Of a DNA stretch of 21,316 nucleotides, positions 13,342 through 20,194 are shown piece by piece. Below the pieces are notes generated by a model that worked only from the letters and a program-made list of their open reading frames with translations, had not been told where the DNA came from and did no database searches. The position numbers and the translations under genes are program-made. Source of the stretch: a virus; IMG/VR virus record IMGVR_UViG_3300034166_000324, positions 1-21,316 of that record. One strand, written 5' to 3'. Position 1 is the first letter of the stretch, and every line of letters begins with the position of its first letter.

Positions 13342-14139
13342 TTAGCGGCTTGTCTTCCTTCGATAGAAGTCGAGAGCGGCTTCGCGCTCTGCTTGACCTA
13401 GATGTTCAATGTGTTCGAGAAGTTCTGTTTCCGAAGAGCCAATCATGCCGAAGGATGCTCCGAGCGATTGCGCGTTGAGGATTGAATGAGGTATCTGAAT
13501 CTTAGCCGAAGAGCCAGGAGAATTCTCATTCAAGATCTCATCGAGCCATCTTTCACCATTGAGCCAAGTCGCAAGATGCGCGATGTATCTCGGATCATTG
13601 ATCGTTGTCTTGTATTGCTCGACAGCGGCAATCAACTCCTCGATCTTTGGAGCGCCAGGCTTCGACATTGCTTTGATGAATGCTTTCCTCGCTGATCCCT
13701 TTCCGACTTTCTTTGGATAGGCAAGCCAAAGCGAATCAAAGTCAGTTTCGGATTGCTGAGAGAGTGATGATTCATGATGGTTCTGTATATAGGAGAGAGA
13801 ATCGACTGAGTTGCCTATTTCAAGCGACTGAGTTTCGCCTTTAGTAGAAAGGGGCAACTGAGATTCGGGAATCTCTCTGATGGCTTTCAGTTGATAACGA
13901 TTGACATTTCCTCTTCCCAATCCTTTCTCAATGATCTCGATCAAAGAATCATCGATCATCTTTCGGATTCCTGCTCTCACCCATTGCTCCGATGATCGAG
14001 ACTTCTTTGCAAGCGTTCTTACCGAAGGCCAGCAAGTTCCTTCATCGTTGGCGAAGTCGGCAAGCGCTAAGTGAAGGAGAAGATGCTCTCCTTTGTATGG
14101 CGAGTATTGCCAAACGCTCGCCATCCATCGGATGCTCAT
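13342..14139 (-). CDS. replication initiator-like protein (winged HTH, DnaD/O-type)
   Basis: The N-terminal 85 residues form a winged-helix domain typical of phage replication initiators (LLLHLALADFANDEGTCWPS, RTLAKKSRSSEQWVRAGIRK, then the wing GLGRGNVNRYQL). After a Ser/Gln linker, the C-terminal domain has FDSLWLAYPKKVGKGSARKA at about 134-153 and RYIAHLATWLNGERW at 184-198, a pairing common in phage O-like proteins that load the host helicase at the origin. At 265 residues it is a normal length. It overlaps the preceding nuclease gene as ATGA. Confidence 0.83.
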   Translation of the reverse strand: MSIRWMASVWQYSPYKGEHLLLHLALADFANDEGTCWPSVRTLAKKSRSSEQWVRAGIRKMIDDSLIEIIEKGLGRGNVNRYQLKAIREIPESQLPLSTKGETQSLEIGNSVDSLSYIQNHHESSLSQQSETDFDSLWLAYPKKVGKGSARKAFIKAMSKPGAPKIEELIAAVEQYKTTINDPRYIAHLATWLNGERWLDEILNENSPGSSAKIQIPHSILNAQSLGASFGMIGSSETELLEHIEHLGQAEREAALDFYRRKTSR

Positions 14140-14594
14140 TGATCCTGTTGGAGTATGGCCTCGAATAGATTCGAGAATTCCTCCAGGCTCATCAGCACGA
14201 TCCCATCAGAAGAGCCATCGGGCATCGCCACCATCGCGAACGGCCGAATGTCTCCTGTTGCTTTCCCTGCTTTCGATTGAAGTCGAGCATCCTCGAAGCG
14301 CGTGAAGATCGGCTTGATCTGTGCGCCACTCTTGATCTCAACTCTGAGCGCTCCTCGCCAATGCTCTTCATGGCGCGTGTTCGCTCCTGAGAGATGCAAT
14401 CTTCTCCTGGCGCTCCTCGCTTTGGAATCTCCTTTGGCTCGATTCCTCTTCCCTCTTGCGACAGGATCTCCGCATCCTTTGATTCGCTTCTTCCCATCTC
14501 TTCCCTCTTTGCCAAGAGTTCCGAATTTCGGGCAATCGAAGATCAAAGTGCAACGATCTCGATTCCCTTGACATTCACCTTTGCGCTCATCCAT
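14136..14594 (-). CDS. PD-(D/E)XK-like nuclease, possible Holliday junction resolvase
   Basis: The C-terminal two thirds of this 152-residue protein resemble a compact PD-(D/E)XK nuclease: a basic helix (ARGKRNRAKGDSKARSARRR), Glu76/Glu77 in RHEEHW, the ExK core RVEIKSG at 84-90 (Glu86, Lys88), and a C-terminal Rossmann-like strand set (PFAMVAMPDGSSDGIVLMSL). Two Cys pairs precede it (Cys8/Cys15 and Cys21/Cys41), possibly a small zinc site. Position beside the initiator and recombination genes fits a resolvase or recombination nuclease. Family membership is inferred from motifs only. Its start overlaps the zinc protein gene by eight bases. Confidence 0.65.
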   Translation of the reverse strand: MDERKGECQGNRDRCTLIFDCPKFGTLGKEGRDGKKRIKGCGDPVARGKRNRAKGDSKARSARRRLHLSGANTRHEEHWRGALRVEIKSGAQIKPIFTRFEDARLQSKAGKATGDIRPFAMVAMPDGSSDGIVLMSLEEFSNLFEAILQQDQ

Positions 14595-14745
14595 CTTCTC
14601 TCTCCCATCTCGAATGTGATCCAGCCATCACTCTTCCATCACTAATCGCGCACCAAGTCGGAGCGTCAGGATCACAATGACATCCGATCGTTCTCCGAGG
14701 ATCTTCTTCAATGAGATGATCGCATTTCAGACAGCGAATCTTCAC
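14587..14745 (-). CDS. 52-residue zinc-binding-like protein
   Basis: This small gene uses GTG, with AGGAGG upstream and a GTGA overlap with the WhiB stop. Cysteines at 5, 8, 22, 24 and 32 (CLKC, CHC and TWC) plus His23 suggest one small zinc site. The central CDPDAPTWCAIS and final HSRWE blocks look conserved-type, and I have an impression of similar proteins in other actinophages. Function is unknown. It could be an adaptor within the replication block. Confidence 0.65.
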   Translation of the reverse strand: MKIRCLKCDHLIEEDPRRTIGCHCDPDAPTWCAISDGRVMAGSHSRWEREDG

Positions 14746-14987
14746 TTCTTGCCTCCTCTCTTCTTCAATAAATATCTCTCATGAGGATCGAGGCCTCCGA
14801 AGATTCCCCATCGATCGTCTTGCTCAGCGAGATGATCAACAAGTTTCAGACATTGGATCTTCACTTCGCAAGATCGACAGATCTCTTTCGCTCGATCGAA
14901 TCGATCTTCAGCGATCGAAGTCGGAAAGAAGATCTCTCCATCCATATCTCGACAAGCGGCCTGCATCGTCCAGGGATCACCTTTCAT
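14742..14987 (-). CDS. WhiB-family iron-sulfur transcription factor
   Basis: WhiB proteins bind a [4Fe-4S] cluster and act on the host sigma factor. The 81-residue form chosen here has the four cluster cysteines at 12, 37, 40 and 46 (AACRD, CRSCEVKIQC), the WGIFGG turn at 60-65, and a basic tail (RYLLKKRGGKK) that could contact DNA. The upstream in-frame TTG at 14996 would add three residues. GAGGAG lies very close to the ATG. It overlaps the HTH gene by 11 bases. Phage WhiB copies (for example mycobacteriophage TM4 WhiBTM4) can repress host WhiB genes and block superinfection. A similar role, or control of the phage's own promoters, is inference. Confidence 0.93.
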   Translation of the reverse strand: MKGDPWTMQAACRDMDGEIFFPTSIAEDRFDRAKEICRSCEVKIQCLKLVDHLAEQDDRWGIFGGLDPHERYLLKKRGGKK

Positions 14988-15471
14988 TCTCCTCAATCAC
15001 CTTCCTCAATCTTTCGATGGCATCGAATTGTTCGTTCGTCAGCATAGGAGTCGAACGATCAAGAATGACCATCAAAGATTCAGCCGCTTCAGCGATCTCC
15101 CGATCTCTTCTCGCTCGCGTCTTCGCTGGAGAATCAAAGACATCTTCCTCTCTGTAATGCTCACGGAAGGCCGCATGAAGGTAGATGTGGCATTTCCCTC
15201 TCTGCTTCTTCATCGCGAATACATTTCCGCGAGCATGAAGAGTCGAGAGCGCTCCTGAGATCTGTCCATGATGCATCCCAAGCGCTTCTCCAGCCTCCTT
15301 CCAAGTCAAGCCATCGAATCCAGCGAGCAGAAGAAGATCAAGAAGTTTCTCCTGGCGCTTCGAGAAGATCCATGTTCGGCCTTCACGCTCAGCGCGTTCC
15401 CGACTAGCAGGCCGATCCACGCTCGGCGGCTCTTCACCTCGAATAATCCATCTGTCATACAGATCAGTCAT
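14977..15471 (-). CDS. HTH protein, phage regulator-like
   Basis: From the ATGA-coupled ATG at 15471 the protein has 164 residues. A short N-terminal part (MTDLYDRWIIRGEEPPSVDRP) is followed by a helix-turn-helix (RQEKLLDLLLLAGFDGLTWKEAGEALGMHH, GQISGALSTLHARGNVF) and a wing-like strand (KCHIYLHAAF). A charged helical tail follows. This is a typical small DNA-binding regulator of phage early regions. It precedes whiB, so the two may act on the same set of promoters. The longer frame to 15582 overlaps the previous gene and lacks a better SD. Confidence 0.72.
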   Translation of the reverse strand: MTDLYDRWIIRGEEPPSVDRPASRERAEREGRTWIFSKRQEKLLDLLLLAGFDGLTWKEAGEALGMHHGQISGALSTLHARGNVFAMKKQRGKCHIYLHAAFREHYREEDVFDSPAKTRARRDREIAEAAESLMVILDRSTPMLTNEQFDAIERLRKVIEENER

Positions 15472-15728
15472 GAGAAGAAAGGCCTCCATCCTTGAGCCTC
15501 GAAGAATGCCATCTGTCCTTCTGTCGAGAAGGAGACATCCATCTTCATCTCTCGCGCTGTGTCGAGACAGATTGACCACCATTGCATATCAAGTGAATCA
15601 CCAATCGGAGAGCCTCTCTTCTTCCATGCATTGCGGAGAGCCGTGACAAGAATCCTTTCCTCATTCGATACCTTTCGAGACATCTTCTGAAGATCGCTCG
15701 GAATGATTGCGATGATCGCTCCCATCAT
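15468..15728 (-). CDS. 86-residue protein, unknown
   Basis: I do not recognise a family. The protein starts MMGAIIAIIPSDLQ, then has a helical region (EERILVTALRNAWKKRG), a Trp/Met-rich stretch (DMQWWSICLDTAREMKMD) and a C-terminal FFEAQGWRPFF. Two adjacent ATGs (15728, 15725) follow GAAGGAGG. The first overlaps the preceding stop as ATGA, the second has better spacing. It sits between the annealing-protein candidate and the HTH gene and is coupled to both. Confidence 0.65.
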   Translation of the reverse strand: MMGAIIAIIPSDLQKMSRKVSNEERILVTALRNAWKKRGSPIGDSLDMQWWSICLDTAREMKMDVSFSTEGQMAFFEAQGWRPFFS

Positions 15729-16375
15729 CCCTCCTTCACATTCTTGAGATAGTCGATCACGCGAGTCGCTTCGCGCTTCGTGAGATGAGAGATCGAGACA
15801 TCATCTTTGTCCAGGATTGTTCCGATCAACTCTTTCAATTCATCGAGATTCATTCCTTGCTCTTTGCCGATGAAATTGATGAGGCCAATCTGCTTCGATG
15901 TGATCAGATTCGCATCAGTAGAATCGATGCTGACGATTGGTGCAGAAGATGGCGCTGGAGAAGATGCTGGATGCTCTTTCTTGGAGCGCTCAATCTGCTT
16001 CGGTGTTGGCGCTGGAATCGATTCTTCTTGTTCTGCTTTGCGATTCCTCACCTCCTCAAGCGAAGCGATCTTCTGTGTATCTGCCGCGAGCGCGGCCACG
16101 ATTGCTCGACCCCAAGCCGATGTCTCTGCATTCTGCAATTCAGAGCCTCGCGTGAAATTGCTTCCACCTACCGCTTGCTCCTGAGCCAATCCGATTCCAG
16201 GCCGAGGATCATCAGGCGTTCGATATGCGGCCGCCGCGTAAATGATGAACTCCTTTCCTCCGATCTCCACAATCTCGAATGGCTTCTCCAAGTTGAGAGG
16301 CTGAAGCGAGCCTGTTGGAAAGGCCGCTCTGAATTGCCGAATGCGTTCGGCAACATCTACATAGTTCTCCATCAT
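15725..16375 (-). CDS. putative single-strand annealing protein (Erf/Sak-like)
   Basis: The N-terminal 110 residues of 216 fit an Erf/Sak-type annealing protein by pattern: VAERIRQFRAAFP, a strand with FEIVEIGGKEFIIYAAAAYRT, and ELQNAETSAWGRAIVAALAA, comparable to the TSAxGRAL motif of the family. A Pro/Ser-rich linker (IPAPTPKQIE to about residue 150) leads to a C-terminal HTH-like or SSB-contact segment (TSKQIGLINFIGKEQGMN, LTKREATRVIDYL). It lies directly after the YqaJ-type exonuclease gene with an ATGA overlap, the usual pairing for phage recombination systems. The identity rests partly on this context. Confidence 0.65.
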   Translation of the reverse strand: MMENYVDVAERIRQFRAAFPTGSLQPLNLEKPFEIVEIGGKEFIIYAAAAYRTPDDPRPGIGLAQEQAVGGSNFTRGSELQNAETSAWGRAIVAALAADTQKIASLEEVRNRKAEQEESIPAPTPKQIERSKKEHPASSPAPSSAPIVSIDSTDANLITSKQIGLINFIGKEQGMNLDELKELIGTILDKDDVSISHLTKREATRVIDYLKNVKEG

Positions 16376-17337
16376 GACTTTGTTCCCTTCTTGCTGATCC
16401 GCATGACGCGGAATGGATTACCTTGCTTTGTGTATTTCTCTACAAGATCAGGATGATCTTGAATGAGAGCCTTCTGATCAAGCGATGATCTTCCCGATTG
16501 CTCTTTCCAGGAGATCACTTGCTGACCATTGATCGTTCCGATAGTTGCATCGAGAAGCAATCGAGCGAGCGCATCCTTCGCGTTCTCTTCCATCTTCTCG
16601 AATTGCTTCTGCTGTTGCTTCGCTTCTTCCATCATCAGAATCCATTCGATCGCATCGGAGGGTAATTCGATCGTCTTCTCCTGAGCCTTGAAGATCTTTG
16701 CAATCTGCTCCGCGTTGAGATCTCCAACTCTGTCGATCGGGAATTCTCCTGAGTCGATGATCTTTCCGAGGATCTCTGCTTGTTGAATCAATGCTTCTTC
16801 CGCTTCATGATTGCGCGGCACATTGAGGAGGTTGATGTGAAGATTGGAATCAAGAACGATCAAGAACATCTCTGCTTCTGTGATGAGTTGCTGAGCGGCC
16901 ATCTGCCACTTCCAAGTCTCAGGAATTGAATCCAGGGAATTCACCGCATATCGCGAGGTGCATTTCACTTCAAGCCACACTTCAGGCTTTCGATCCTGGC
17001 GCTTCAATGTTGCCGCATCAATGCCGTCAGGAGTTGCCACGAATCTTCCCTTCCCGAACATCAAGTCGGGAGTGATGATGTCGAGGCCGAGCCGATCGGA
17101 AGCAACAGATACCAATGTCGGCTCAAGCGTGTTCCCTGTCTCCATCGCTGGAGATGGCTCGGATGTTTGCGGCTCTGCCATCTTCCGCATGATGAGATCC
17201 GACTGTGGCTGATACATCGAACGATCCATCACCGCGGCCGCTTCCGATGCTCCGAATACCACAAGGCCATCGGGATCTCGATGTCTAATCATCTGCCATT
17301 CAATAGTCGAATGGGTTGGCTTCTCAATTACTCTCAT
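16372..17337 (-). CDS. YqaJ-like viral recombinase/exonuclease
   Basis: This protein should be a lambda-exonuclease-like 5'-3' dsDNA exonuclease for recombination. From the ATG at 17337 (AGAAGGAGC upstream) it has 321 residues. Key parts are EWQMIRHRDPDGLVVFGASE at 13-32, METGNTLEP with Glu72, ATPDGI with Asp104, EVKCTS with Glu123 and Lys125, and WQMAAQQL with Gln149, matching the YqaJ catalytic pattern. A helical C-terminus with a coiled coil (EAKQQQKQFEKMEENAKD) is typical. The longer frame to 17610 runs through the previous gene and has no start signal. Confidence 0.88.
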   Translation of the reverse strand: MRVIEKPTHSTIEWQMIRHRDPDGLVVFGASEAAAVMDRSMYQPQSDLIMRKMAEPQTSEPSPAMETGNTLEPTLVSVASDRLGLDIITPDLMFGKGRFVATPDGIDAATLKRQDRKPEVWLEVKCTSRYAVNSLDSIPETWKWQMAAQQLITEAEMFLIVLDSNLHINLLNVPRNHEAEEALIQQAEILGKIIDSGEFPIDRVGDLNAEQIAKIFKAQEKTIELPSDAIEWILMMEEAKQQQKQFEKMEENAKDALARLLLDATIGTINGQQVISWKEQSGRSSLDQKALIQDHPDLVEKYTKQGNPFRVMRISKKGTKS

Positions 17338-17351
17338 GAATTGCTCCTTCT

Positions 17352-17765
17352 CTAGTTGATTGATTGATTGTTGCTGATGGGTGTTGCAGAGTTTCGAGCG
17401 GCTCGATGAGCGGCTTGCCAATTCTCTTCCTCCTGGCGAATTCGCTCGCGCTCCTTCCGCGCTTGATAATGCAAAGTCGATTCCGTGTGATTGTCCAAGA
17501 TGTGAAAGCCGAGAGCCTCCGTGCATTTCTTGCAGTAGAAGCCTCCCCATCCTCCAGGAATCATGTCTGCCGAATAGCACTCGGCAGGATGTCCGCATCC
17601 CTGCTCGCATTCTCGAATCGTGTTGAGGCCGATGTGATATCGATCAAGATCAACACAAGCGCGACAGAAGAATCCTTTCGCCTTGTATGGCTCGATTCGT
17701 TCGATCGCGAATACCTCCACGATTGAATCGCAATCATGGCCAGGACACTTCAGATTGATCGCCAT
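17352..17765 (-). CDS. Cys-rich multi-zinc protein, unknown
   Basis: Cysteines come in repeated pairs: CPGHDC near the N-terminus, CRAC around residue 34, CEQGCGHPAEC around 53, and CKKC near 78. This suggests two zinc-binding modules. The last third is a long charged helix (ARKERERIRQEEENWQAAHR). The start at 17765 has AAAGGAGGAAAG upstream and overlaps the previous stop. A nucleic acid-binding role in the replication block is possible. I cannot name a family. Confidence 0.7.
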   Translation of the reverse strand: MAINLKCPGHDCDSIVEVFAIERIEPYKAKGFFCRACVDLDRYHIGLNTIRECEQGCGHPAECYSADMIPGGWGGFYCKKCTEALGFHILDNHTESTLHYQARKERERIRQEEENWQAAHRAARNSATPISNNQSIN

Positions 17766-18283
17766 CACTTTCCTCCTTTGGCGCTTGCTCGCTCTTCTCG
17801 AACATTCCTGATCTCGAACTCTCCGCGCTTCTCAGACTTCTTGAAGAGATCGATCCGATCATTGATGAATTTCCTGATCGTCATGTGAGCCATCTCTCCG
17901 ACTTCGCAAAGCCGAGCCACCGTGACAATTTCGTATGGATGCTCTTCGCACCATCGCACAAGATCAGCCATCTGTCGATCGCGCTTCTTCCTCGGCTTCG
18001 CCAGGATCGCTTCCTCGCCATTGCTCAGCGCTACGAATTCATTCGGCGCGTATGCATCGAGAAGGATCATCATCGTTCCTTCCGAGATCATGAAAGAAGA
18101 GAGATGCTTCTTGAGAGATCCATTCCGATCCCATCCCTTTACAATCCACTCTCCTCGACATCTTTCGCTGATGCCGTTGGCGATCTCGCGAGGAACGCTG
18201 AATCGATCGCCATGAATTTCGATGGCATCATTCCAGGCTTGACGATGAAATGATTCGATCTGCTCTTCAGTCATCGCTCTCAT
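17765..18283 (-). CDS. protein with C-terminal HTH-like domain, unknown
   Basis: From the ATG at 18283, which has GAAGGAGGTG upstream and a TGATG overlap, the protein has 172 residues. The N-terminal part is helical (EEQIESFHRQAWNDAIEI, then VPREIANGISERCRGEWIVK). Residues about 113-160 look like a winged helix (MADLVRWCEEHPYEI, TVARLCEVGEMAHMTIRKFI, then FEIRNV). It could be a transcription or replication factor. The family is not recognised. Confidence 0.68.
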   Translation of the reverse strand: MRAMTEEQIESFHRQAWNDAIEIHGDRFSVPREIANGISERCRGEWIVKGWDRNGSLKKHLSSFMISEGTMMILLDAYAPNEFVALSNGEEAILAKPRKKRDRQMADLVRWCEEHPYEIVTVARLCEVGEMAHMTIRKFINDRIDLFKKSEKRGEFEIRNVREERASAKGGK

Positions 18284-18684
18284 CACTTCACCTCCTTCGA
18301 GATGCGTGAGAATGGATACATCTCTTCGTGGCCATCGCTGAGAAATTTGATTCGCGCCCAAACTTTCTTTCCTGCTGGAGCATCGAATTTGATCACGATT
18401 GCTTTGCTTGAATCTTCTCCGTGATAATGCTGAACCATCACTTCATCGCCAATAGAGATTCCATTGATGGCTTCTCGATCCTCAACTAGAAGATCCAATC
18501 GCGGAAGTTGAATCGAGATCTTCTCGATCAATGCTTGAGCCTCTTCGATGCTTGCAAAGCCGCGAGCATTATCGATCCACCTTGTAGAGATGATGCGCTT
18601 CGATTGAAGGCTCTTCAGATACTTAGGAGTCTGTGATCCGTATGGTAATGGCTTGAGCCTGATGACAAATTGCTTCTTCTTCAT
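18283..18684 (-). CDS. 133-residue protein, first gene of the replication block
   Basis: This gene follows the second promoter-like element and has the same GAGGAGG leader as the gene at 12286-12609. The protein starts basic (MKKKQFVIRLKPLPYG). It has an alpha/beta N-terminal part with FASIEEAQALIEKI, and a C-terminal half that resembles an SH3-like beta barrel (ISIGDEVMVQHYHGEDSSKA, WARIKFLSDGHEEMYPF). A nucleic acid or protein-binding adaptor is plausible, but the function is unknown. Confidence 0.72.
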   Translation of the reverse strand: MKKKQFVIRLKPLPYGSQTPKYLKSLQSKRIISTRWIDNARGFASIEEAQALIEKISIQLPRLDLLVEDREAINGISIGDEVMVQHYHGEDSSKAIVIKFDAPAGKKVWARIKFLSDGHEEMYPFSRISKEVK

Positions 18685-18700
18685 GATCCCTCCTCAGAGA
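18682..18700 (-). repeat. leader/SD repeat, copy 2
   Basis: This copy matches the leader at 12607-12626 exactly over 15 bases (transcript TCTCTGAGGAGGGAT) and directly precedes the start codon of the 133-residue gene. The distance to the ATG differs by one base between copies. Confidence 0.6.
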
Positions 18701-18709
18701 ACATTCCTT

Positions 18710-18732
18710 ATCAGAGAGGGAATCTCCCTGAT
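18710..18732 (-). promoter_or_regulatory. stem-loop at the predicted mRNA 5' end
   Basis: The transcript segment AUCAGGGAG, loop AUUCC, CUCUCUGAU forms a nine-pair stem with one G-U. If transcription starts about seven bases after the TAGAAT box, the hairpin lies almost at the 5' end of the mRNA, where such structures are known to stabilise transcripts. The otherwise similar leader at copy 1 lacks it. Confidence 0.45.
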
Positions 18733-18738
18733 GCATGA

Positions 18739-18777
18739 ATTCTAAGCACAGACAGGAGGGCATTGCACGGATTGTTT
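18739..18777 (-). promoter_or_regulatory. promoter-like element, copy 2
   Basis: On the minus strand this reads AAACAATCCGTGCA (18777-18764), 19 bases, then TAGAAT (18744-18739), with the spacing of copy 1 at 12643-12681. TAGAAT matches the -10 consensus at five of six positions. The block also shares CTCCTGT and GTGCTTAG around the spacer. It lies after a terminator-like hairpin and before the replication block, as expected for that operon's promoter. Confidence 0.65.
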
Positions 18778-18812
18778 GAGCCAATGAATTCAAGGCTCAG
18801 AGCCGAGGAGAA

Positions 18813-18836
18813 GGTGACGGCTTTCTTGCCGCCACC
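18813..18836 (-). terminator. strong terminator-like hairpin
   Basis: On the transcript GGUGGCGGC, loop AAGAAA, GCCGUCACC gives a nine-pair stem with one G-U. It lies 40 bases after the stop of the 86-residue gene and is followed by UUCUCC, a weak pyrimidine tract. It separates the lysis/phosphoesterase block from the promoter-like element at 18739-18777. A factor-independent terminator with a poor U-tract is likely. Confidence 0.55.
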
Positions 18837-18875
18837 TGCTCGACTCGCTGAAGCGGAGAAGGGAACGCCACAGGC

Positions 18876-19136
18876 CTATGACAATAGTTCAGTCTTGACC
18901 ACCATCGCGACAGGGATCGCCAAGACAGAATCGATTCCTTCTTCAGAGTTCCAAGATTGAGAGATCACGACATGGCCTTTCTTCGCATCAGCAAGAAGGA
19001 AGCCAACAGATTCAACAAGACAAGGCTCATCATCAATATCAGAGATCACCATCCAGGAAGAATTCAGAGCGAACGCATCGTGCCAGGAGATGCGAACGAT
19101 TGGATACTTTGATGCAGATTCATTCTTCTTCTTCAC
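18876..19136 (-). CDS. 86-residue protein, unknown
   Basis: The second of two GTG codons (19136) is chosen because GGAG lies five bases upstream and it makes a GTGA overlap with the phosphoesterase stop. The protein starts basic (KKKNESASK). It then has strands YPIVRISWHDAFAL, WMVISDIDDEPCLVESVGFL and KKGHVVISQSW, followed by VLAIPVAMVV. This is a compact beta fold seen in small phage proteins of unknown role, often with an IP near the end. No catalytic motif is present. Confidence 0.68.
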   Translation of the reverse strand: MKKKNESASKYPIVRISWHDAFALNSSWMVISDIDDEPCLVESVGFLLADAKKGHVVISQSWNSEEGIDSVLAIPVAMVVKTELLS

Positions 19137-20194
19137 CACTTCTCCTTCTTTCTATCCATTACGAAGATCGGCGCTTGAATCGTGATTCCTCTCTCGGGTG
19201 TTACGACAGCGAGCGCTTGCTGAGGTTGCTCGAATGAGAAATTACAGATCGCCGCGAATTCATCCCAACCTTTGAGAGATCCATTGATGATCAATGATGG
19301 AGTCGAAATGTATTGATGCCAATGACCCATCCACAATGTCTCAAAGTTTGATCCGATTGTTGCATGGCGTTGTTGTTTCCTGGCTCGGAGTCGCATGATC
19401 GGAGGGTAGATGCCACCGATTCCTCCTCCACCTTTGACTTGATCTCCATGAGTCATGAGCATTCCGTGATCGTAGATCTTGATCAGGACATCAGCCGATT
19501 CAGGGATGTTGAAAGTGAAGCGAGGATCTTTGGCGAAATGTCTCTCGATCATCTTCGAGAGAAGCCAATCGAAGTTCGTTCGCGCTCGGAGTTTCATTCG
19601 AGGCTTGCGAGTTGTGCGGCCATGATTGCCCATTACGGAAGCGACATGAACTTTGCCGAATTCATCAGCGAGCAAGTCGAGCGCGGCCGCTATCTGCTCC
19701 GACCAATAGAGCAATGAGCCGAGCATTGAATCCTCATTCGTCTGTTGGAGTTCTTCATGAATGTCTCCTGAGAAAATGTCTCCACCGAGCAAGACAACGA
19801 TTCCGTCATACTTCATTCCAGCGAGATAGTGCCGAGAAAGTTTGATCACATTCTGACTCCATCGTTCGAGCCGCATCAAAGCGATCTCTCTGTTGTATGC
19901 ATTCAAGCCATCGAGTTCATCGGGATTCACCACTTCATCGAAATGTGTATCGGAAAGCATCACAGCGAGCGTTGCTCGATTCGTCTTGCTCTTCGTAGGC
20001 GTGAGCCATTTCGGAGGAAGAAGCGAAGCATCATCCAGGGAAGTAACAATCGAAAGCGCTTTCTCTGCTTTCTCTAACTCTTCGCCAAGTCGAACAACTT
20101 CACGCTCGGCAACATCGCGCATCCTTCGCGCTTTGATGAGATCAGCACGATCACCGATCGAAGCCTCTCCTCGAATATCGTCAGCAAGTGCCAT
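19133..20194 (-). CDS. calcineurin-like metallophosphoesterase
   Basis: All canonical metal-binding motifs are present: SDTHFD (Asp82, His84), GGDIFSGD (Asp139), GNHG (Asn190, His191), THGD (His249) and GHWH (His291, His293). The first 50 residues form a charged coiled coil (DVAEREVVRLGEELEKAEKA). Phage enzymes of this type can act on nucleotides or nucleic acids (for example 2',3'-cyclic phosphates or DNA ends), but the substrate is not shown here. It lies between a small HTH-like gene and an 86-residue gene with overlaps on both sides, the last large gene of the lysis-side operon. Confidence 0.9.
   Translation of the reverse strand: MALADDIRGEASIGDRADLIKARRMRDVAEREVVRLGEELEKAEKALSIVTSLDDASLLPPKWLTPTKSKTNRATLAVMLSDTHFDEVVNPDELDGLNAYNREIALMRLERWSQNVIKLSRHYLAGMKYDGIVVLLGGDIFSGDIHEELQQTNEDSMLGSLLYWSEQIAAALDLLADEFGKVHVASVMGNHGRTTRKPRMKLRARTNFDWLLSKMIERHFAKDPRFTFNIPESADVLIKIYDHGMLMTHGDQVKGGGGIGGIYPPIMRLRARKQQRHATIGSNFETLWMGHWHQYISTPSLIINGSLKGWDEFAAICNFSFEQPQQALAVVTPERGITIQAPIFVMDRKKEKW

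Noticed and set aside
15785-16456. Long open frame on the plus strand (223 codons)
   Set aside because: It lies antisense to the annealing-protein candidate, which has family motifs and coupled starts. The translation is Arg/Ser/Cys/Leu-rich without domain signs and has no SD.
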